Numbered from the stretch's first letter, positions 26,501 through 35,287 are shown. The stretch: DNA of 64,000 bases from a bacterium M00.F.Ca.ET.205.01.1.1 (GCA_004791255.1 SRUQ01000010.1:124001-188000), one strand, 5' to 3'. Translations and numbers: made by a program. Notes: a model not told the origin generated them from the letters alone.

Positions 26501-26624
26501 GATGATGGGCGGCATCATCGCGGGTACGGCGATCACGCTGCTGTTCCTGCCGGCGCTTTATGTGACGTGGTTCAGGATCAAGGAACCGAAACGGGAAGCG
26601 ACTGTCGCTGCCGGGGAACATTAA
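23553..26624 (+). CDS. RND-family efflux pump, inner-membrane subunit
   Basis: A 1023-residue resistance-nodulation-division transporter that uses the proton gradient to expel drugs, solvents or metabolites. There is an N-terminal membrane anchor (LVWYFMLVFVAAGISAYLNL). Two large periplasmic loops and twelve membrane segments are in the usual places. The proton-relay aspartates of TM4 lie in LGLLVDDAMIAVEMM. GGGAGGGG precedes the ATG at 23553. No outer-membrane TolC-like gene and no TetR regulator are adjacent. Which compounds are exported cannot be read from sequence. Confidence 0.95.
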   Translation: MKGFNLSDWALSHRSLVWYFMLVFVAAGISAYLNLGREEDPAFTIKTMVIQANWPGASVNETVRQVTDRIEKKLEELDSLDFTRSVTTAGKTVIFVNLKDTTKARDVVPTWTQVRNMVNDIWTQFPQGVQGPFFNDRFGDVFGNIYAFTSDGLTPRQLRDYVEDVRTRILTVPNAGKVDLVGAQDEAIYLEFSTRQIAALGLNQQAIVASLQDQNAISPSGVIESGPERVSVRVGGQFTSEESLRAINLRVNDRFFRLSDVATIRRGYADPPTALFRFNGQDAIGLAIGMKPNANLLEFGAALEKKMDEVLADLPVGVGVHLVADQPVIVEEAVSGFTRALFEAVAIVLAVSFISLGMRAGFVVALSIPLVLAITFTVMAYLGISLQRISLGALIIALGLLVDDAMIAVEMMVARLEVGDNLRKAATYVYTSTAFPMLTGTLVTVAGFIPIGLNNSAAGEYTFTLFVVIAVSLLVSWIVAVLFAPLLGVTILPATMKQHHEKPGRFTSLFRRVLLASVRHHWLTIFATVLLFAGSIAGFGLVQQQFFPPSDRPELIVDWNLPQNSSITETRDQIERFEGRALAGNPDIEHFSSYIGQGAVRFLLAFDVQPANPYFGQTVIVTKSIEARNRLKPVLEKLLREEFVGTDAFVKPLELGPPVGRPVQYRVGGPDIQTVRELAQQFAGTISANPRLAAPTFDWNEPQRVLRVDVLQDKARQLGITSSDIASALNSTVGGVTITQVRDATYLISVIARSREAERGSIDTLKNMQLPTGNGEAIPLAAVANFRYDLEQPTVWRRNRTPTITVRAGLVGDVLPATVVNELKPAVDAFIAKLPPGYSVVTAGSVEESAKSQGPIAAVVPLMLFVMATILMVQLQSFQRLFLVVAVAPLGLIGVVAALVPSGAPLGFVAILGVLALIGILIRNSVILIVQIEDLVAEGKDRWAAVIEATEHRMRPIALTAAAASLALIPIAREVFWGPMAYAMMGGIIAGTAITLLFLPALYVTWFRIKEPKREATVAAGEH

Positions 26625-26637
26625 GCAAGGTCGAATT

Positions 26638-26809
26638 CCTTCGCGCCCCTCTCTGTCCTGCCGGACATCTCCCCCACGAGGGGGGAGATCGGCGGTTTTG
26701 GCGCCGGCGCTCTTTCTGCGACGGTGGGGGTTGGGCGAAAGCCGTCGTGACAGCCAATCTCCCCACCCGTGGGGGAGATGGCCGGCAGGCCAGAGAGGGG
26801 CGCGAAGGA
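26638..26809. repeat. 172-bp imperfect inverted repeat, CCGGACATCTCCCCC family
   Basis: The outer arms TCCTTCGCGCCCCTCTCTG and its near-complement at the other end bracket further complementary blocks (CTGCCGGACATCTCCCCCAC against GTGGGGGAGATGGCCGGCAG). The whole sequence can form one long hairpin. It lies between two convergent genes and probably ends both transcripts. A half copy occurs at 54517-54570. The family is common in Mesorhizobium. Confidence 0.85.
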
Positions 26810-26829
26810 TCGCGACGCAGAATGCTCTG

Positions 26830-27576
26830 CTATCCCCGCACAAACCCCTCACTCGCCCTGAGCAAATTCCGCGTATAATCCTTCTCCACGCGGTGCCCGA
26901 TCAACTGGCTCGCCGTCAGGTTCTCCACCGCCTCGCCGTTCTGCATCACCATCAGCCGCTCGCACATATGGGTGATGATAGCGAGGTCGTGGCTGACCAT
27001 CAGGAAGGTCAGCTTGCGGCGGCGCCGCACCTCTTCCAGAAGGTTGAGCACCTCTGCCTGTACCGAGGCGTCGAGCGCCGAGGTCGGCTCGTCGAGCAGC
27101 AGGATCGACGGTTCCAGGATTAGCGCACGGGCGATCGCCACGCGCTGGCGCTGGCCGCCGGAAAGCTGATGCGCGTAGCGGAAGCGAAAGCCGTTTCCCA
27201 GGCCGACTTCGTCGAGTGCGCGTTCGATGCGCTTTTCGCCATCGGCAATTCCGTGGATGGCAAGCGGTTCCTGCAGCAGCCGATCGACGGTCTGGCGCGG
27301 ATGCAGCGAGCCGTATGGGTCCTGAAAGACCATCTGGACGTCGCGATAGAAGGCCTTGTCGCGGCCTCTGCCGAGCGTCTTGCCGTTGACGGCGATGGTC
27401 CCGGAAGCCGCGGGCGCAAGGCCGGCGATGGCCCTGAGCAGGGTCGATTTGCCAGAGCCGCTCTCTCCGACAAGCCCATAAGACTCGCCTTCCTTGACGT
27501 CGAGGCTGACGCCCTTCAGCGCGCGGAAACGGTCGAAGACCACTTCAAGGCGCTCGATGCTGATCGCCGATGTCAT
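26830..27576 (-). CDS. Dipeptide/oligopeptide ABC transporter, ATPase subunit (DppF/OppF-like)
   Basis: A 248-residue ABC ATPase with Walker A GESGSGKSTLL, Q-loop MVFQDPYGSLHPR, signature LSGGQRQRVAIARAL and Walker B ILLLDEPTSALD. The ATG at 27576 overlaps the stop of the partner ATPase by four bases. An upstream GTG at 27585 is less likely. It lacks the long C-terminal oligopeptide-transporter cysteine motif found in many DppF proteins. It is the last gene of a five-gene importer operon. Confidence 0.9.
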   Translation of the reverse strand: MTSAISIERLEVVFDRFRALKGVSLDVKEGESYGLVGESGSGKSTLLRAIAGLAPAASGTIAVNGKTLGRGRDKAFYRDVQMVFQDPYGSLHPRQTVDRLLQEPLAIHGIADGEKRIERALDEVGLGNGFRFRYAHQLSGGQRQRVAIARALILEPSILLLDEPTSALDASVQAEVLNLLEEVRRRRKLTFLMVSHDLAIITHMCERLMVMQNGEAVENLTASQLIGHRVEKDYTRNLLRASEGFVRG

Positions 27577-28406
27577 GCCGCCCACTCCGGCTTGCGGTCG
27601 AGCACCGGCAAGGGGTGACGCTCGAAGCCGATCCTCGGCATGCAGTTGAGCAGGCCGCGCGTATAGGGGTGCTGGGCCTGGCTGAGTTCCGAAGCCTTGA
27701 GTTGCTCGACCACCTTGCCGGCATACATGACGATGACGCGGTCGCAGAAGGACGAGACCAGGCGCAGATCATGCGAAATGAAGATCAGACCCATGCCGCG
27801 CTCGGCCACCAGCCGGTCGAGAATGCCGAGCACATCGAGTTGCACGGTCACGTCGAGGGCCGAGGTCGGCTCGTCGGCGATCATCATTTCGGGTCCGGCA
27901 ATCAGCATCATGGCGATCATGGCGCGCTGGCCCATGCCGCCGGACACTTCATGCGGGTGCAGGTCGAAGACGCGGCGGGGATCGCGGATCTGCACGGCTT
28001 CCAGCATGGCGAGCGCGCGCTCGCGCGCCTCTGCCTTGGAGACCTTCTCATGCGTGCGCAGCGTTTCGACGATCTGGCGGCCTATGCTCATCACCGGATC
28101 GAGCGAATATTTCGGGTCCTGCAGGATCATGGCGATGCGCTTGCCGCGCAGCGCCCGGCGCTCGCGTGGCGAGGCCGCCAAGAGATCGATGCCGTCGAAG
28201 CTCAATTTGTCGGCGGATATCCTGGCCTGCGGCGGCGTCAGCCCCATGATGGCGCGGCCGGTCTGCGACTTCCCTGAGCCGCTCTCGCCGACGATGCCCA
28301 GACGTTCGCGGCCAAGCGAGAAGGAGACGCCGCGCACGGCCTCGATCAGCCCGGTTCGGGTCGGGAAGGTGACGCGCAAATCCTCGACGTCGAGAAGCGT
28401 GCTCAT
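27573..28406 (-). CDS. Dipeptide/oligopeptide ABC transporter, ATPase subunit (DppD/OppD-like)
   Basis: A 277-residue ABC ATPase. Walker A is GESGSGKSQTGRA, the Q-loop is ILQDPKYSLDP, the signature VSGGMGQRAMIAMML and Walker B MMIADEPTSALD. Signature Q replaced by M before GQR is a small departure from consensus. The C-terminus carries the QHPYTRGLLNCMP segment of peptide transporters. ATG at 28406. It pairs with the overlapping DppF-like ATPase downstream. Confidence 0.9.
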   Translation of the reverse strand: MSTLLDVEDLRVTFPTRTGLIEAVRGVSFSLGRERLGIVGESGSGKSQTGRAIMGLTPPQARISADKLSFDGIDLLAASPRERRALRGKRIAMILQDPKYSLDPVMSIGRQIVETLRTHEKVSKAEARERALAMLEAVQIRDPRRVFDLHPHEVSGGMGQRAMIAMMLIAGPEMMIADEPTSALDVTVQLDVLGILDRLVAERGMGLIFISHDLRLVSSFCDRVIVMYAGKVVEQLKASELSQAQHPYTRGLLNCMPRIGFERHPLPVLDRKPEWAA

Positions 28407-28430
28407 TGGTCATCGCTCATTGATCACCAC

Positions 28431-29351
28431 TCATTGATCACCACTCCGGGGATCGAGCGCGTCACGCAGGCCGTCGCCCAGCAGGTTGAAGCCGAGGCTG
28501 ACGATGAGGATGGCGAAGCCCGGAGCGCCGGCCACCCACCACTGGTCGAGCACGAAGCGGCGGCCGGATGCGATCATCGTACCCCATTCCGGCAGCGGCG
28601 GTTGCGCGCCGAGACCGAGGAAGCCGAGGCCGGCGGCAGTCAGGATGATGCCGGCCATGTCGAGCGTCACGCGGACGATCAGCGAGGAGATGCAGAGCGG
28701 CATGATGTGGCGCAGCACGATGCGGAAGGGCGAGGCGCCCATCAACTGCACCGCCTTGATGTAATCGGAATTGCGCACCGTCAGCGTTTCGGCGCGGGCG
28801 ATGCGCGCATAGGGCGGCCAGGAGGTTATGGCGATGGCCAGCACGGCATTCTCGATGCCTGGGCCAAGGGCAGCCACGAAGGCGAGCGCCAGGATCAGCT
28901 TGGGGAACGCCAGGAAAATGTCGGTGATGCGCATCAGGATGGCATCAGTCCAGCCGCCGGCATAGCCGGCAACCGTGCCGACCAACAGCCCAATCGGTGC
29001 GGCGATGATGGCCACCAGGATGACGACGTAGAGCGTCCAGCGCGAGCCGTAGAGGATGCGCGAATATATATCGCGGCCAAGGTCGTCGGTACCGAACCAG
29101 TGCTCGGCGCTCGGCGCCAGCAGCCGCGCGTTCTTCAGGTCGCCGATTGTCGGCGAATAGGGCGCCAGCACGCCAGCAAGGGCGGCGACCAGCAACAACG
29201 CTATGATGATCAGCAGGCCGACGAAGGCCAGCCGATTGGCCGTGAAGCGACGCCACGTGACATAGGCGCGGCCGAGCCTCGCCTGAGTGCGTGACGCCGG
29301 CCGCTCCGACAGCAACCATTCGCGACGGCTCTGGACGGCCTCGACGCTCAT
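28431..29351 (-). CDS. Dipeptide/oligopeptide ABC transporter permease (DppC-like)
   Basis: A 306-residue inner-membrane permease. It has an N-terminal cytoplasmic stretch and an OppC N-domain membrane helix, then the FGTDDLGRDIYSRILYGSR motif. The EAA loop (YIKAVQLMGASPFRIVLRHI) contacts the ATPases. The ATG at 29351 overlaps the DppB-like stop by four bases, so the long upstream open frame is a shadow of that gene. Confidence 0.92.
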   Translation of the reverse strand: MSVEAVQSRREWLLSERPASRTQARLGRAYVTWRRFTANRLAFVGLLIIIALLLVAALAGVLAPYSPTIGDLKNARLLAPSAEHWFGTDDLGRDIYSRILYGSRWTLYVVILVAIIAAPIGLLVGTVAGYAGGWTDAILMRITDIFLAFPKLILALAFVAALGPGIENAVLAIAITSWPPYARIARAETLTVRNSDYIKAVQLMGASPFRIVLRHIMPLCISSLIVRVTLDMAGIILTAAGLGFLGLGAQPPLPEWGTMIASGRRFVLDQWWVAGAPGFAILIVSLGFNLLGDGLRDALDPRSGDQ

Positions 29352-30409
29352 TGGGATTTCGTCCTTGGATCGAGCACGCGGTAGAGCAGGTCGGACAGGA
29401 GATTGATGGCGATGAACACGGAGCCGATGACGATGGTGCCGCCGAGCACGGCATTCATGTCGGCGTTCTGCAGCGAGTTGGTGATGTAGAGGCCGATGCC
29501 CGGCCACGAGAACACAGTCTCGGTCAGCACCGAGCCTTCGAGCAGGCCGGCATAGGAGAGCGCGATCACCGTCACCATCGGCACCGCGGCGTTGCGCAGC
29601 GCATGGGCCCAGATGATGCGCCGCTCCGACAGGCCCTTGGCGCGCGCGGCGACGACATATTCCTGCGTCAGTTCGTTCAGCATGAAGGAGCGCGTCATGC
29701 GGCTGATATAGGCGAGCGAGAAATAGCCGAGCAGCGAAGCCGGCAGGATGATGTGGCGGAAGGCATCCCAGAACACGTCCCATTGCCCCTGCATCGCCGC
29801 GTCGAGCAGGTAGAAGCCGGTGACCGGAGTGAAGGTGTATTCGTAGACGACATCGAGCCGCGCCGGGAAGGCGACCCATTGCAGCTTGGCGTAGAACAGC
29901 ACCAGCCCCAGCAGACCGAGCCAGAAGATCGGCACGGAATAGCCGATCAGGCCGATGATGCGCACGATCTGGTCGATAAGGCTGCCGCGCTTGACCGCCG
30001 CCAGAACGCCGAGCGGCACGCCGATGACCGACCCGATCAGCGTGCCCAGCGTGGCAAGTTCCGTCGTCGCCGGAAGAGCGCGGCGGATGTCGGTCATGAC
30101 CGGGTTGGTGGTCAGCACCGAGGTACCGAAATCGCCGCTGAGGGCATGTTTCAGGTATATATAGAACTGTTCGATCAGCGGCAGGTCGAGCCCCATCTCG
30201 CGGCGGGTGCGCTCGACGACATTGGCCGGCGCACGGTCGCCGAGCACAGCCAGCACCGGGTCGATCGGGATGACACGGCCGATGAAGAAGGTCACCGCGA
30301 GAAGACCGAGATAGGTCGTCACCGCGATGACCAGGAACCGGCCGATCGACGACAAAATGGCGACGGCGCGGGCGCTGCCGCGCCCGCCATCGTTTTCAAT
30401 CGCGCTCAT
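29348..30409 (-). CDS. Dipeptide/oligopeptide ABC transporter permease (DppB-like)
   Basis: A 353-residue inner-membrane permease with about six to seven membrane segments. The EAA loop is YVVAARAKGLSERRIIWAHA. A region rich in glycine and proline (VPIFWLGLLGL) is typical of DppB. It is longer than E. coli DppB mainly in the loop around residues 180-215. It follows the binding-protein gene by 18 bases and overlaps the next permease gene. Confidence 0.92.
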   Translation of the reverse strand: MSAIENDGGRGSARAVAILSSIGRFLVIAVTTYLGLLAVTFFIGRVIPIDPVLAVLGDRAPANVVERTRREMGLDLPLIEQFYIYLKHALSGDFGTSVLTTNPVMTDIRRALPATTELATLGTLIGSVIGVPLGVLAAVKRGSLIDQIVRIIGLIGYSVPIFWLGLLGLVLFYAKLQWVAFPARLDVVYEYTFTPVTGFYLLDAAMQGQWDVFWDAFRHIILPASLLGYFSLAYISRMTRSFMLNELTQEYVVAARAKGLSERRIIWAHALRNAAVPMVTVIALSYAGLLEGSVLTETVFSWPGIGLYITNSLQNADMNAVLGGTIVIGSVFIAINLLSDLLYRVLDPRTKSQ

Positions 30410-30427
30410 GCGGCGCGTCCGTAGGCG

Positions 30428-32071
30428 CTATTCCTTCGAGACCGGACCGACGAAGTTGGTGTCGAAGCTCGGGCCGAGCGTGAAGCCCTTGAGGTTCTTG
30501 CGCAGGCCGGCGACTTCCAACTGCTGGTGGATGATGACGAAGGGGCTGGTGTCGAGGATCTTCTGCTGCAGGTCCTTGTACATGTCGGCGCGCTTGCCCG
30601 CGTCCTTCTCCAGCAGAGCCGCTTCCGTTTCCTTGGTCAGATCCGGAATGTCCCAGCTGTTGCGCCAGGCGAGCGTATGGGATTTGCCGGCATCCGAATT
30701 GTCCGGGTTCGAGGCAAACGTCTGGGCGTTGGAGTTCGGATCGAAATAGTCCTGGCCCCAATTGCCGATATAGATGTCGTGGTTGCGCGCGCGGTACTTG
30801 GTCAGCGTCTGCTTGCCATCGCCGGGGATGATTTCCAGCTTGATGCCGGCCTGGCCCAGGGTCTGCTGGATCGATTCCGCCATACCGGTGGTCGGCTGGC
30901 CGGTGCGGACGTCCATGGTGACGCTGAAGCCGTCGGCCAGGCCCGCCTTGGCCAGCAGTTCCTTGGCCTTGGCCACGTCGAGCTTGAACGGGTTGTCGTC
31001 GACGGCGCCGAGATCGCCCTTGGGCAGGAAGGACTGGTGGATCTCGCCGATGCCCTTGAGGATGGTCGAGCTCAGCGCATCGTAATCGACCAGATATTTG
31101 AAGGCCTGGCGAACCTCGGGCTTGGCCAGGTTCGGGTTCTTCTGGTTGAGGCTGATGTAGTAGACGGTGCCCTTCGGCGCGGCGGTGGTGGTGAGATCGG
31201 CGTTCTTGGCGATGGCGTCGAGGTCGTTCGGCTCGAGGTTGCGGGCAACGTCGATGTCGCCGGCTTCGAGCGCCAGGCGCTGGGCGGAGCTTTCCTTCAT
31301 GTTGCGATAGATGATGCGGGCAAGCTTGGCCTTCTCACCATGGTAATTGTCATTGCGTTCCATGACGACGGCTTCGTTAGCCCGCCATTCGCGCAGCTTG
31401 TAGGCGCCCGAACCGGCATAGCCGGTCTTCAGCCAGGCGTTGCCGAAGTCGTTGTCCCATTTGTAGTCGGCGCTCGGCGTCACCGCCGCGACATGTTCCT
31501 TGACCAGCTTGGCATCGACGACCGAAGCGACGGTGGCCGACAGGCAGTTCAAGACGAAGCTCGGTGCGTAGGCCTTGTCGACGACGAACTGGAAGGTCGT
31601 GTCGTCGACCGCCTTGGCCTTTTCGGTGACGTTGTCGCCGCTGATGCCGAACTGGCCGATGATGAAGGCCGGGCTCTTGTCGAGCTTGACGGCACGCTCG
31701 AACGAATAGGCGACATCGCCCGCCGTGATCGGATTGCCCGAGGCGAATTTCAGGCCGGGCTTGAGCTTGAACGTATAGGTCAGGCCATCATCCGAAACCG
31801 CCCAGCTATCGGCGAGGTCGCCCTTCACCTTGGAGGTATCGCCGAGGTCGAGCCGGACGAGCAAATCATAGGTGTTGCCGGTGACTTCGGCGGTCGACAG
31901 CTCGAACGCCTCGCCCGGATCCATCGAGATGATGTCGTCGATGGCGAAACCTTCGACCAGCGTGTCGGCCGGCGTGACGGCGAAGGCAGGCGCAATGCCG
32001 ATGAGCAGCGCCGACATCGCCGCGCCTGCGAGCAAGGTGCGCGAGCGCAGAACAAATTTTTCCATCATCAT
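30428..32071 (-). CDS. Periplasmic solute-binding protein, family 5 (peptide/nickel type)
   Basis: A 547-residue SBP_bac_5 protein with a signal peptide (RTLLAGAAMSALLIGIAPAFA). The start of the mature domain contains DDIISMDPGEAFELST, and LKPGLKFASGNPITAGDVAYSF is the usual family block. Three tandem ATGs (32071, 32068, 32065) follow AGGGAACG. The first gene of the importer operon, it sets substrate choice, which could be dipeptides, oligopeptides or another small solute. The 260 bases upstream contain no other gene. Confidence 0.9.
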   Translation of the reverse strand: MMMEKFVLRSRTLLAGAAMSALLIGIAPAFAVTPADTLVEGFAIDDIISMDPGEAFELSTAEVTGNTYDLLVRLDLGDTSKVKGDLADSWAVSDDGLTYTFKLKPGLKFASGNPITAGDVAYSFERAVKLDKSPAFIIGQFGISGDNVTEKAKAVDDTTFQFVVDKAYAPSFVLNCLSATVASVVDAKLVKEHVAAVTPSADYKWDNDFGNAWLKTGYAGSGAYKLREWRANEAVVMERNDNYHGEKAKLARIIYRNMKESSAQRLALEAGDIDVARNLEPNDLDAIAKNADLTTTAAPKGTVYYISLNQKNPNLAKPEVRQAFKYLVDYDALSSTILKGIGEIHQSFLPKGDLGAVDDNPFKLDVAKAKELLAKAGLADGFSVTMDVRTGQPTTGMAESIQQTLGQAGIKLEIIPGDGKQTLTKYRARNHDIYIGNWGQDYFDPNSNAQTFASNPDNSDAGKSHTLAWRNSWDIPDLTKETEAALLEKDAGKRADMYKDLQQKILDTSPFVIIHQQLEVAGLRKNLKGFTLGPSFDTNFVGPVSKE

Positions 32072-32331
32072 GGTGATCGTTCCCTGTTTTGTTGGTTGTT
32101 GACCTGAGTTCCCGGCCCAGGACTGCAGAAATCTCATCGAGGCCTGACGACGGGCTCCTACCCCTTACCGTCATGGTTTTTGTCCATTTGGTCAACACCT
32201 TATCCGGCACCTTGCCAGCCGGCAACGGCCTTCGTCAGGACGAGGCATTGGACCAGAATAGACCGAGGCAAGTCGATGCATGCGTCGGCCAATTGCGGCC
32301 GCCGATCCGGAAAAATCTGCTAATTTTCGAG

Positions 32332-33579
32332 CTATTTCAGCGCAGCGACCAGGCCGGCATCGGGAAAGCAGGTGGCGGCCTGCCCGTTCTTTTCCTGCCA
32401 CTTGCCGATCGAGCGGCGGGTCTTGAAGCCCGGCAGGCCGTCGGCGCTGCCGACATCATAGCCCTTGGCCTCCAGCGCCCGCTGCAAGACGGCGATGTCG
32501 GAGCGGTGGAGATCGCCGACGGGTCCCCAGCTGCCCGAGAAATTCTGGTCGCCATGGGCGATGCGGTCGGCGCCATGGCCGATGAACAGCGCATAGAGGT
32601 CGCTGGTGTTGTATTCTTTCAGCACGTAGAAATTGGGCGTGGCGATGAAGGCGGGGCCGCTGCGCCCGGCCGGCATCAGCAAGAACCCCTCGGCCTTCAA
32701 CTCGCTTGCCGGAAACGGTTTGCCGCCGGCGCGCTTGATGCCCATGGCCGCCCATTGCGAGATGGCCTTGCCCTGGTCCGGGCCCTCCAGGGAGCAGGAG
32801 ACGCTCTGCGGCACCGTCACCTCGAAGCCCCAGCCACGCCCCCTCACCCAGCCATAATGGACGAGATAATTGGCGATCGAGGCCAGCACATCGGGCGTCG
32901 AATTCCAGATATCGGGCCGGCCGTCAGCGTCAAAGTCGACGGCGTGCTTAAGGAAGGATGTCGGCATGAATTGCGGCTGGCCGAGCGCGCCGGCCCAGGA
33001 CGATTTCATCGCGCCGACCGGGGCCAGCCCGCGTTCGACGATTTCGAGCGCCGCCAGGGTCTCGGTGCGGAAGAAATCCTTCTTCGTCGACATGAACGCC
33101 TTGGTGCCCAGCACCTCGAAGGCATCGTAAGGCATCTTCGCCGCGCCGAAGCCGGTCTCGCGGCCCCAGATCGCCAGCACGATCTCGCCCGGCACGCCGT
33201 AGCGCTTTTCGATTGCCGCAAGCGTCCCGGCATTGGCCGCCTCGCGCGTACGCCCGCCTGACGTGACGGCCCGGACCGTTTTTTCGGCGAAGTAAGCGCC
33301 GGGCGAACCGAACTCGGCCTGGTGCTGCTTCTGCGGCGTCTTCGGCTTCTCGCCGGGCATGACGAGGTCCGGCAGTTTGAGCTTCGGCTTCACGCCGTCA
33401 AAGGCCGCGTCGAAAGTGGTTTTGGATATGCCTTTCGCCTTGGCTTCGGGCCAGAGATCGTTCCGCAGCCAGGCGCGGAACTGGTCGTCGATTTTGGCGG
33501 CGTGGGTGGGGGTGGAGAGGACAAGGAAGGCGAGCGCGGCCAGGAAGAATGCGAGGGGGGAGCGAAGGAATGCAGTCAT
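32332..33579 (-). CDS. Lytic murein transglycosylase (MltB family) with peptidoglycan-binding domain
   Basis: A 415-residue exported cell-wall enzyme. After a signal peptide (FFLAALAFLVLSTPTHA) comes the SLT_2/MltB catalytic domain (about 30-320), with IWGRETGFGA holding the catalytic Glu and GALGQPQFMPTSFLKHAVDFDADGRPD spread over the substrate cleft. A C-terminal PG_binding_1 domain follows (about 350-410, ALEAKGYDVGSADGLPG). ATG at 33579; the longer frame would overlap recR and use TTG. It cleaves the glycan strand to form anhydromuropeptides. Confidence 0.92.
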   Translation of the reverse strand: MTAFLRSPLAFFLAALAFLVLSTPTHAAKIDDQFRAWLRNDLWPEAKAKGISKTTFDAAFDGVKPKLKLPDLVMPGEKPKTPQKQHQAEFGSPGAYFAEKTVRAVTSGGRTREAANAGTLAAIEKRYGVPGEIVLAIWGRETGFGAAKMPYDAFEVLGTKAFMSTKKDFFRTETLAALEIVERGLAPVGAMKSSWAGALGQPQFMPTSFLKHAVDFDADGRPDIWNSTPDVLASIANYLVHYGWVRGRGWGFEVTVPQSVSCSLEGPDQGKAISQWAAMGIKRAGGKPFPASELKAEGFLLMPAGRSGPAFIATPNFYVLKEYNTSDLYALFIGHGADRIAHGDQNFSGSWGPVGDLHRSDIAVLQRALEAKGYDVGSADGLPGFKTRRSIGKWQEKNGQAATCFPDAGLVAALK

Positions 33580-33608
33580 CTCGGAAGCATCCTTCCCCGC
33601 CAATCTTG

Positions 33609-34214
33609 TCAAAACGCCGTCCGGGAGCGCAGCGCGGCGGCAAGCGTGCCTTCGTCGAGATAATCGAGTTCGCCGCCCACCGGCACGCCATGCGCCAGGC
33701 GCGTCACCTTGATGTCGAAGCCGGAGAGCTGGTCGGTGAGGTAATGCGCTGTCGTCTGGCCCTCGACGGTCGCGTTGACGGCGAGGATGATCTCCTTGAC
33801 CTCACCGCCGGCGACGCGCTCGACCAGGGAGCGGATGTTGAGCTGGTCGGGGCCAATGCCATCGAGCGGCGACAGCGTGCCGCCGAGCACGTGATAGCGC
33901 ACATTCATGGCGGCGGCGCGTTCCAGCGCCCACAGATCGGAAACGTCCTCGACGACGATCAGCGTGGCGGCGTCACGACGCGGATCGGTGCAGATCATGC
34001 AAGGGTCCGACGTATCGACATTGCCGCAGGTGGAGCAGATGCGCACCTTGTCGGCGGCCTCGCCCATGGCGGCGGCCAGCGGCGACAGCAGCTGTTCCTT
34101 CTTCTTGATCAGATGCAGCGCAGCGCGCCGGGCCGAACGGGGTCCGAGTCCCGGCACCTTGGCCAGAAGCTGGATCAGGCGTTCGATCTCGGGACCGGCG
34201 ATTCGCTTGGACAT
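33609..34214 (-). CDS. recR: Recombination protein RecR
   Basis: RecR works with RecO and RecF to load RecA on gaps. The 201-residue protein has a helix-hairpin-helix region (LAKVPGLGPRSARRAALHLI). The zinc finger has the pattern C-x2-C...C-x2-C (CSTCGNVDTSDPCMIC), and the Toprim domain starts LIVVEDVSDLWALE. ATG at 34214. In most bacteria it directly follows dnaX-ybaB; here two extra genes and about 1.7 kb intervene. Confidence 0.96.
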   Translation of the reverse strand: MSKRIAGPEIERLIQLLAKVPGLGPRSARRAALHLIKKKEQLLSPLAAAMGEAADKVRICSTCGNVDTSDPCMICTDPRRDAATLIVVEDVSDLWALERAAAMNVRYHVLGGTLSPLDGIGPDQLNIRSLVERVAGGEVKEIILAVNATVEGQTTAHYLTDQLSGFDIKVTRLAHGVPVGGELDYLDEGTLAAALRSRTAF

Positions 34215-34225
34215 CGCGCTGGTCT

Positions 34226-34274
34226 AGAGCAATTCCAGGAAAAGTGCGAAGCGGTTTTCGCCCAGGAATTGCGT
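34226..34274. repeat. Dispersed rhizobial repeat, AGAGCAATTCCAGGAAAAGTG family
   Basis: The sequence runs from AGAGCAATTCCAGGAAAAGTG through GAAGCGGTTTTC to CAGGAATTGCGT. The ends AGCAATTCC and GGAATTGC are inverted. This is a well-known intergenic element of Mesorhizobium and related genomes. It occupies most of the gap between recR and the SleB-like gene. Confidence 0.75.
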
Positions 34275-34291
34275 CAGGAGCGGCGACTGGC

Positions 34292-35287
34292 TCAATTGGT
34301 TTCGAGCGGGCGGCCTTGGCTGACGATCATCGCGCCGATAGCGTCGGTGTTCTCAGGCGTCGACTGGAAGCCCATCGATGCCTCCTGCGGCGCGTCCTCG
34401 ACCGAGGAGATGACCTTTCTGTTCAGGGTCCCGCCGAAACGGGCAGCGTCCGGCTCCTCCATCGGCTCCTGCATGGCAACCACCATCTGCTTCGCCTGGA
34501 CGCGCGCCGACTTTGCCGTCGGTGCCGCGGACGCGGTCTCATAGGTCTGCTGGGCAGGGGCAGAGCGCAGTTTCGCCGCCTTGGCCGGGCGGTCCGGTTC
34601 CACTGAAGCGGTCATGAAGACCTGCTGCGCCGGAGCATTGCGGGCAGCCGGCTTGGCCGGACGCGCCGGCTCGGCCGAGGCGACCATCGCCATCGGTGCG
34701 GCCGGCTTGGCGATCTCGGACGCGGCCGAAGCGACGGCGACCTGCGGCTCGTCGGGCAGAGGCTGCCAGTTGCGGCCGCGCTTCTCGTAGAAGGCATTGC
34801 CGCCGGCAACCATCGTGTAGTGCATGTTCTTGTAGGGGAAGCGCAGGCCGGCGGTGTGGAAATACATCGTGTTCTTGAGCTTGGCCTTGCGCTCGCCCTT
34901 GAGCACGGCGTCGGCAGCTTCCTCGACGTCGGGCATTGCCCGCGAATTCATCGCCCTGGTCATGACGCCCGGCGCGAACTGGCCCGGCTCGCCGACGACC
35001 TCGCAGATGGTGCTGCCGTGATTGCCGGAGCGCAGCCGGTTCATCACCACGGTGCCGACGGCGACCATGCCGTCGCGGCTCGACCTGTTGGACTCGAAGA
35101 ACATCGCCCGCTCAAGACATTCCTTCTCCTTCGGCGTGTGGCCGTAGGCGCGCGTGCTGAGGAAACTCGGCGTGATGGCATTGGTCAGGCTGGCGACGGA
35201 CATGCCGTGCGAGGTGGTCTGGCTGCAAGCAGCCAAAAACAAGGGTGAAATGACGGCGCCGAGCAACAGCGGCGTCTTCCATCGCAT
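34292..35287 (-). CDS. Cell-wall hydrolase, SleB/Hydrolase_2 family lipoprotein
   Basis: A 331-residue lipoprotein (SPLFLAACSQTT lipobox). The SleB-type hydrolase domain spans about 50-190, with CLERAMFFESNRSSRDGMVAVG where Glu is the likely catalytic residue and NTMYFHTAGLRFPYKNMHY at its end. The C-terminal 130 residues are a low-complexity Ala/Pro/Lys-rich region with repeated KPAARNAPAQQ-like units. ATG 35287 is chosen; a TTG three codons upstream has a better-placed AGGG. It probably trims peptidoglycan. Confidence 0.85.
   Translation of the reverse strand: MRWKTPLLLGAVISPLFLAACSQTTSHGMSVASLTNAITPSFLSTRAYGHTPKEKECLERAMFFESNRSSRDGMVAVGTVVMNRLRSGNHGSTICEVVGEPGQFAPGVMTRAMNSRAMPDVEEAADAVLKGERKAKLKNTMYFHTAGLRFPYKNMHYTMVAGGNAFYEKRGRNWQPLPDEPQVAVASAASEIAKPAAPMAMVASAEPARPAKPAARNAPAQQVFMTASVEPDRPAKAAKLRSAPAQQTYETASAAPTAKSARVQAKQMVVAMQEPMEEPDAARFGGTLNRKVISSVEDAPQEASMGFQSTPENTDAIGAMIVSQGRPLETN

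Noticed and set aside
24744..26852. Minus-strand open frame of 702 codons opposite the RND pump
   Set aside because: Shadow of the RND gene; very rich in Arg, Gln and His with no domain or ribosome binding site.
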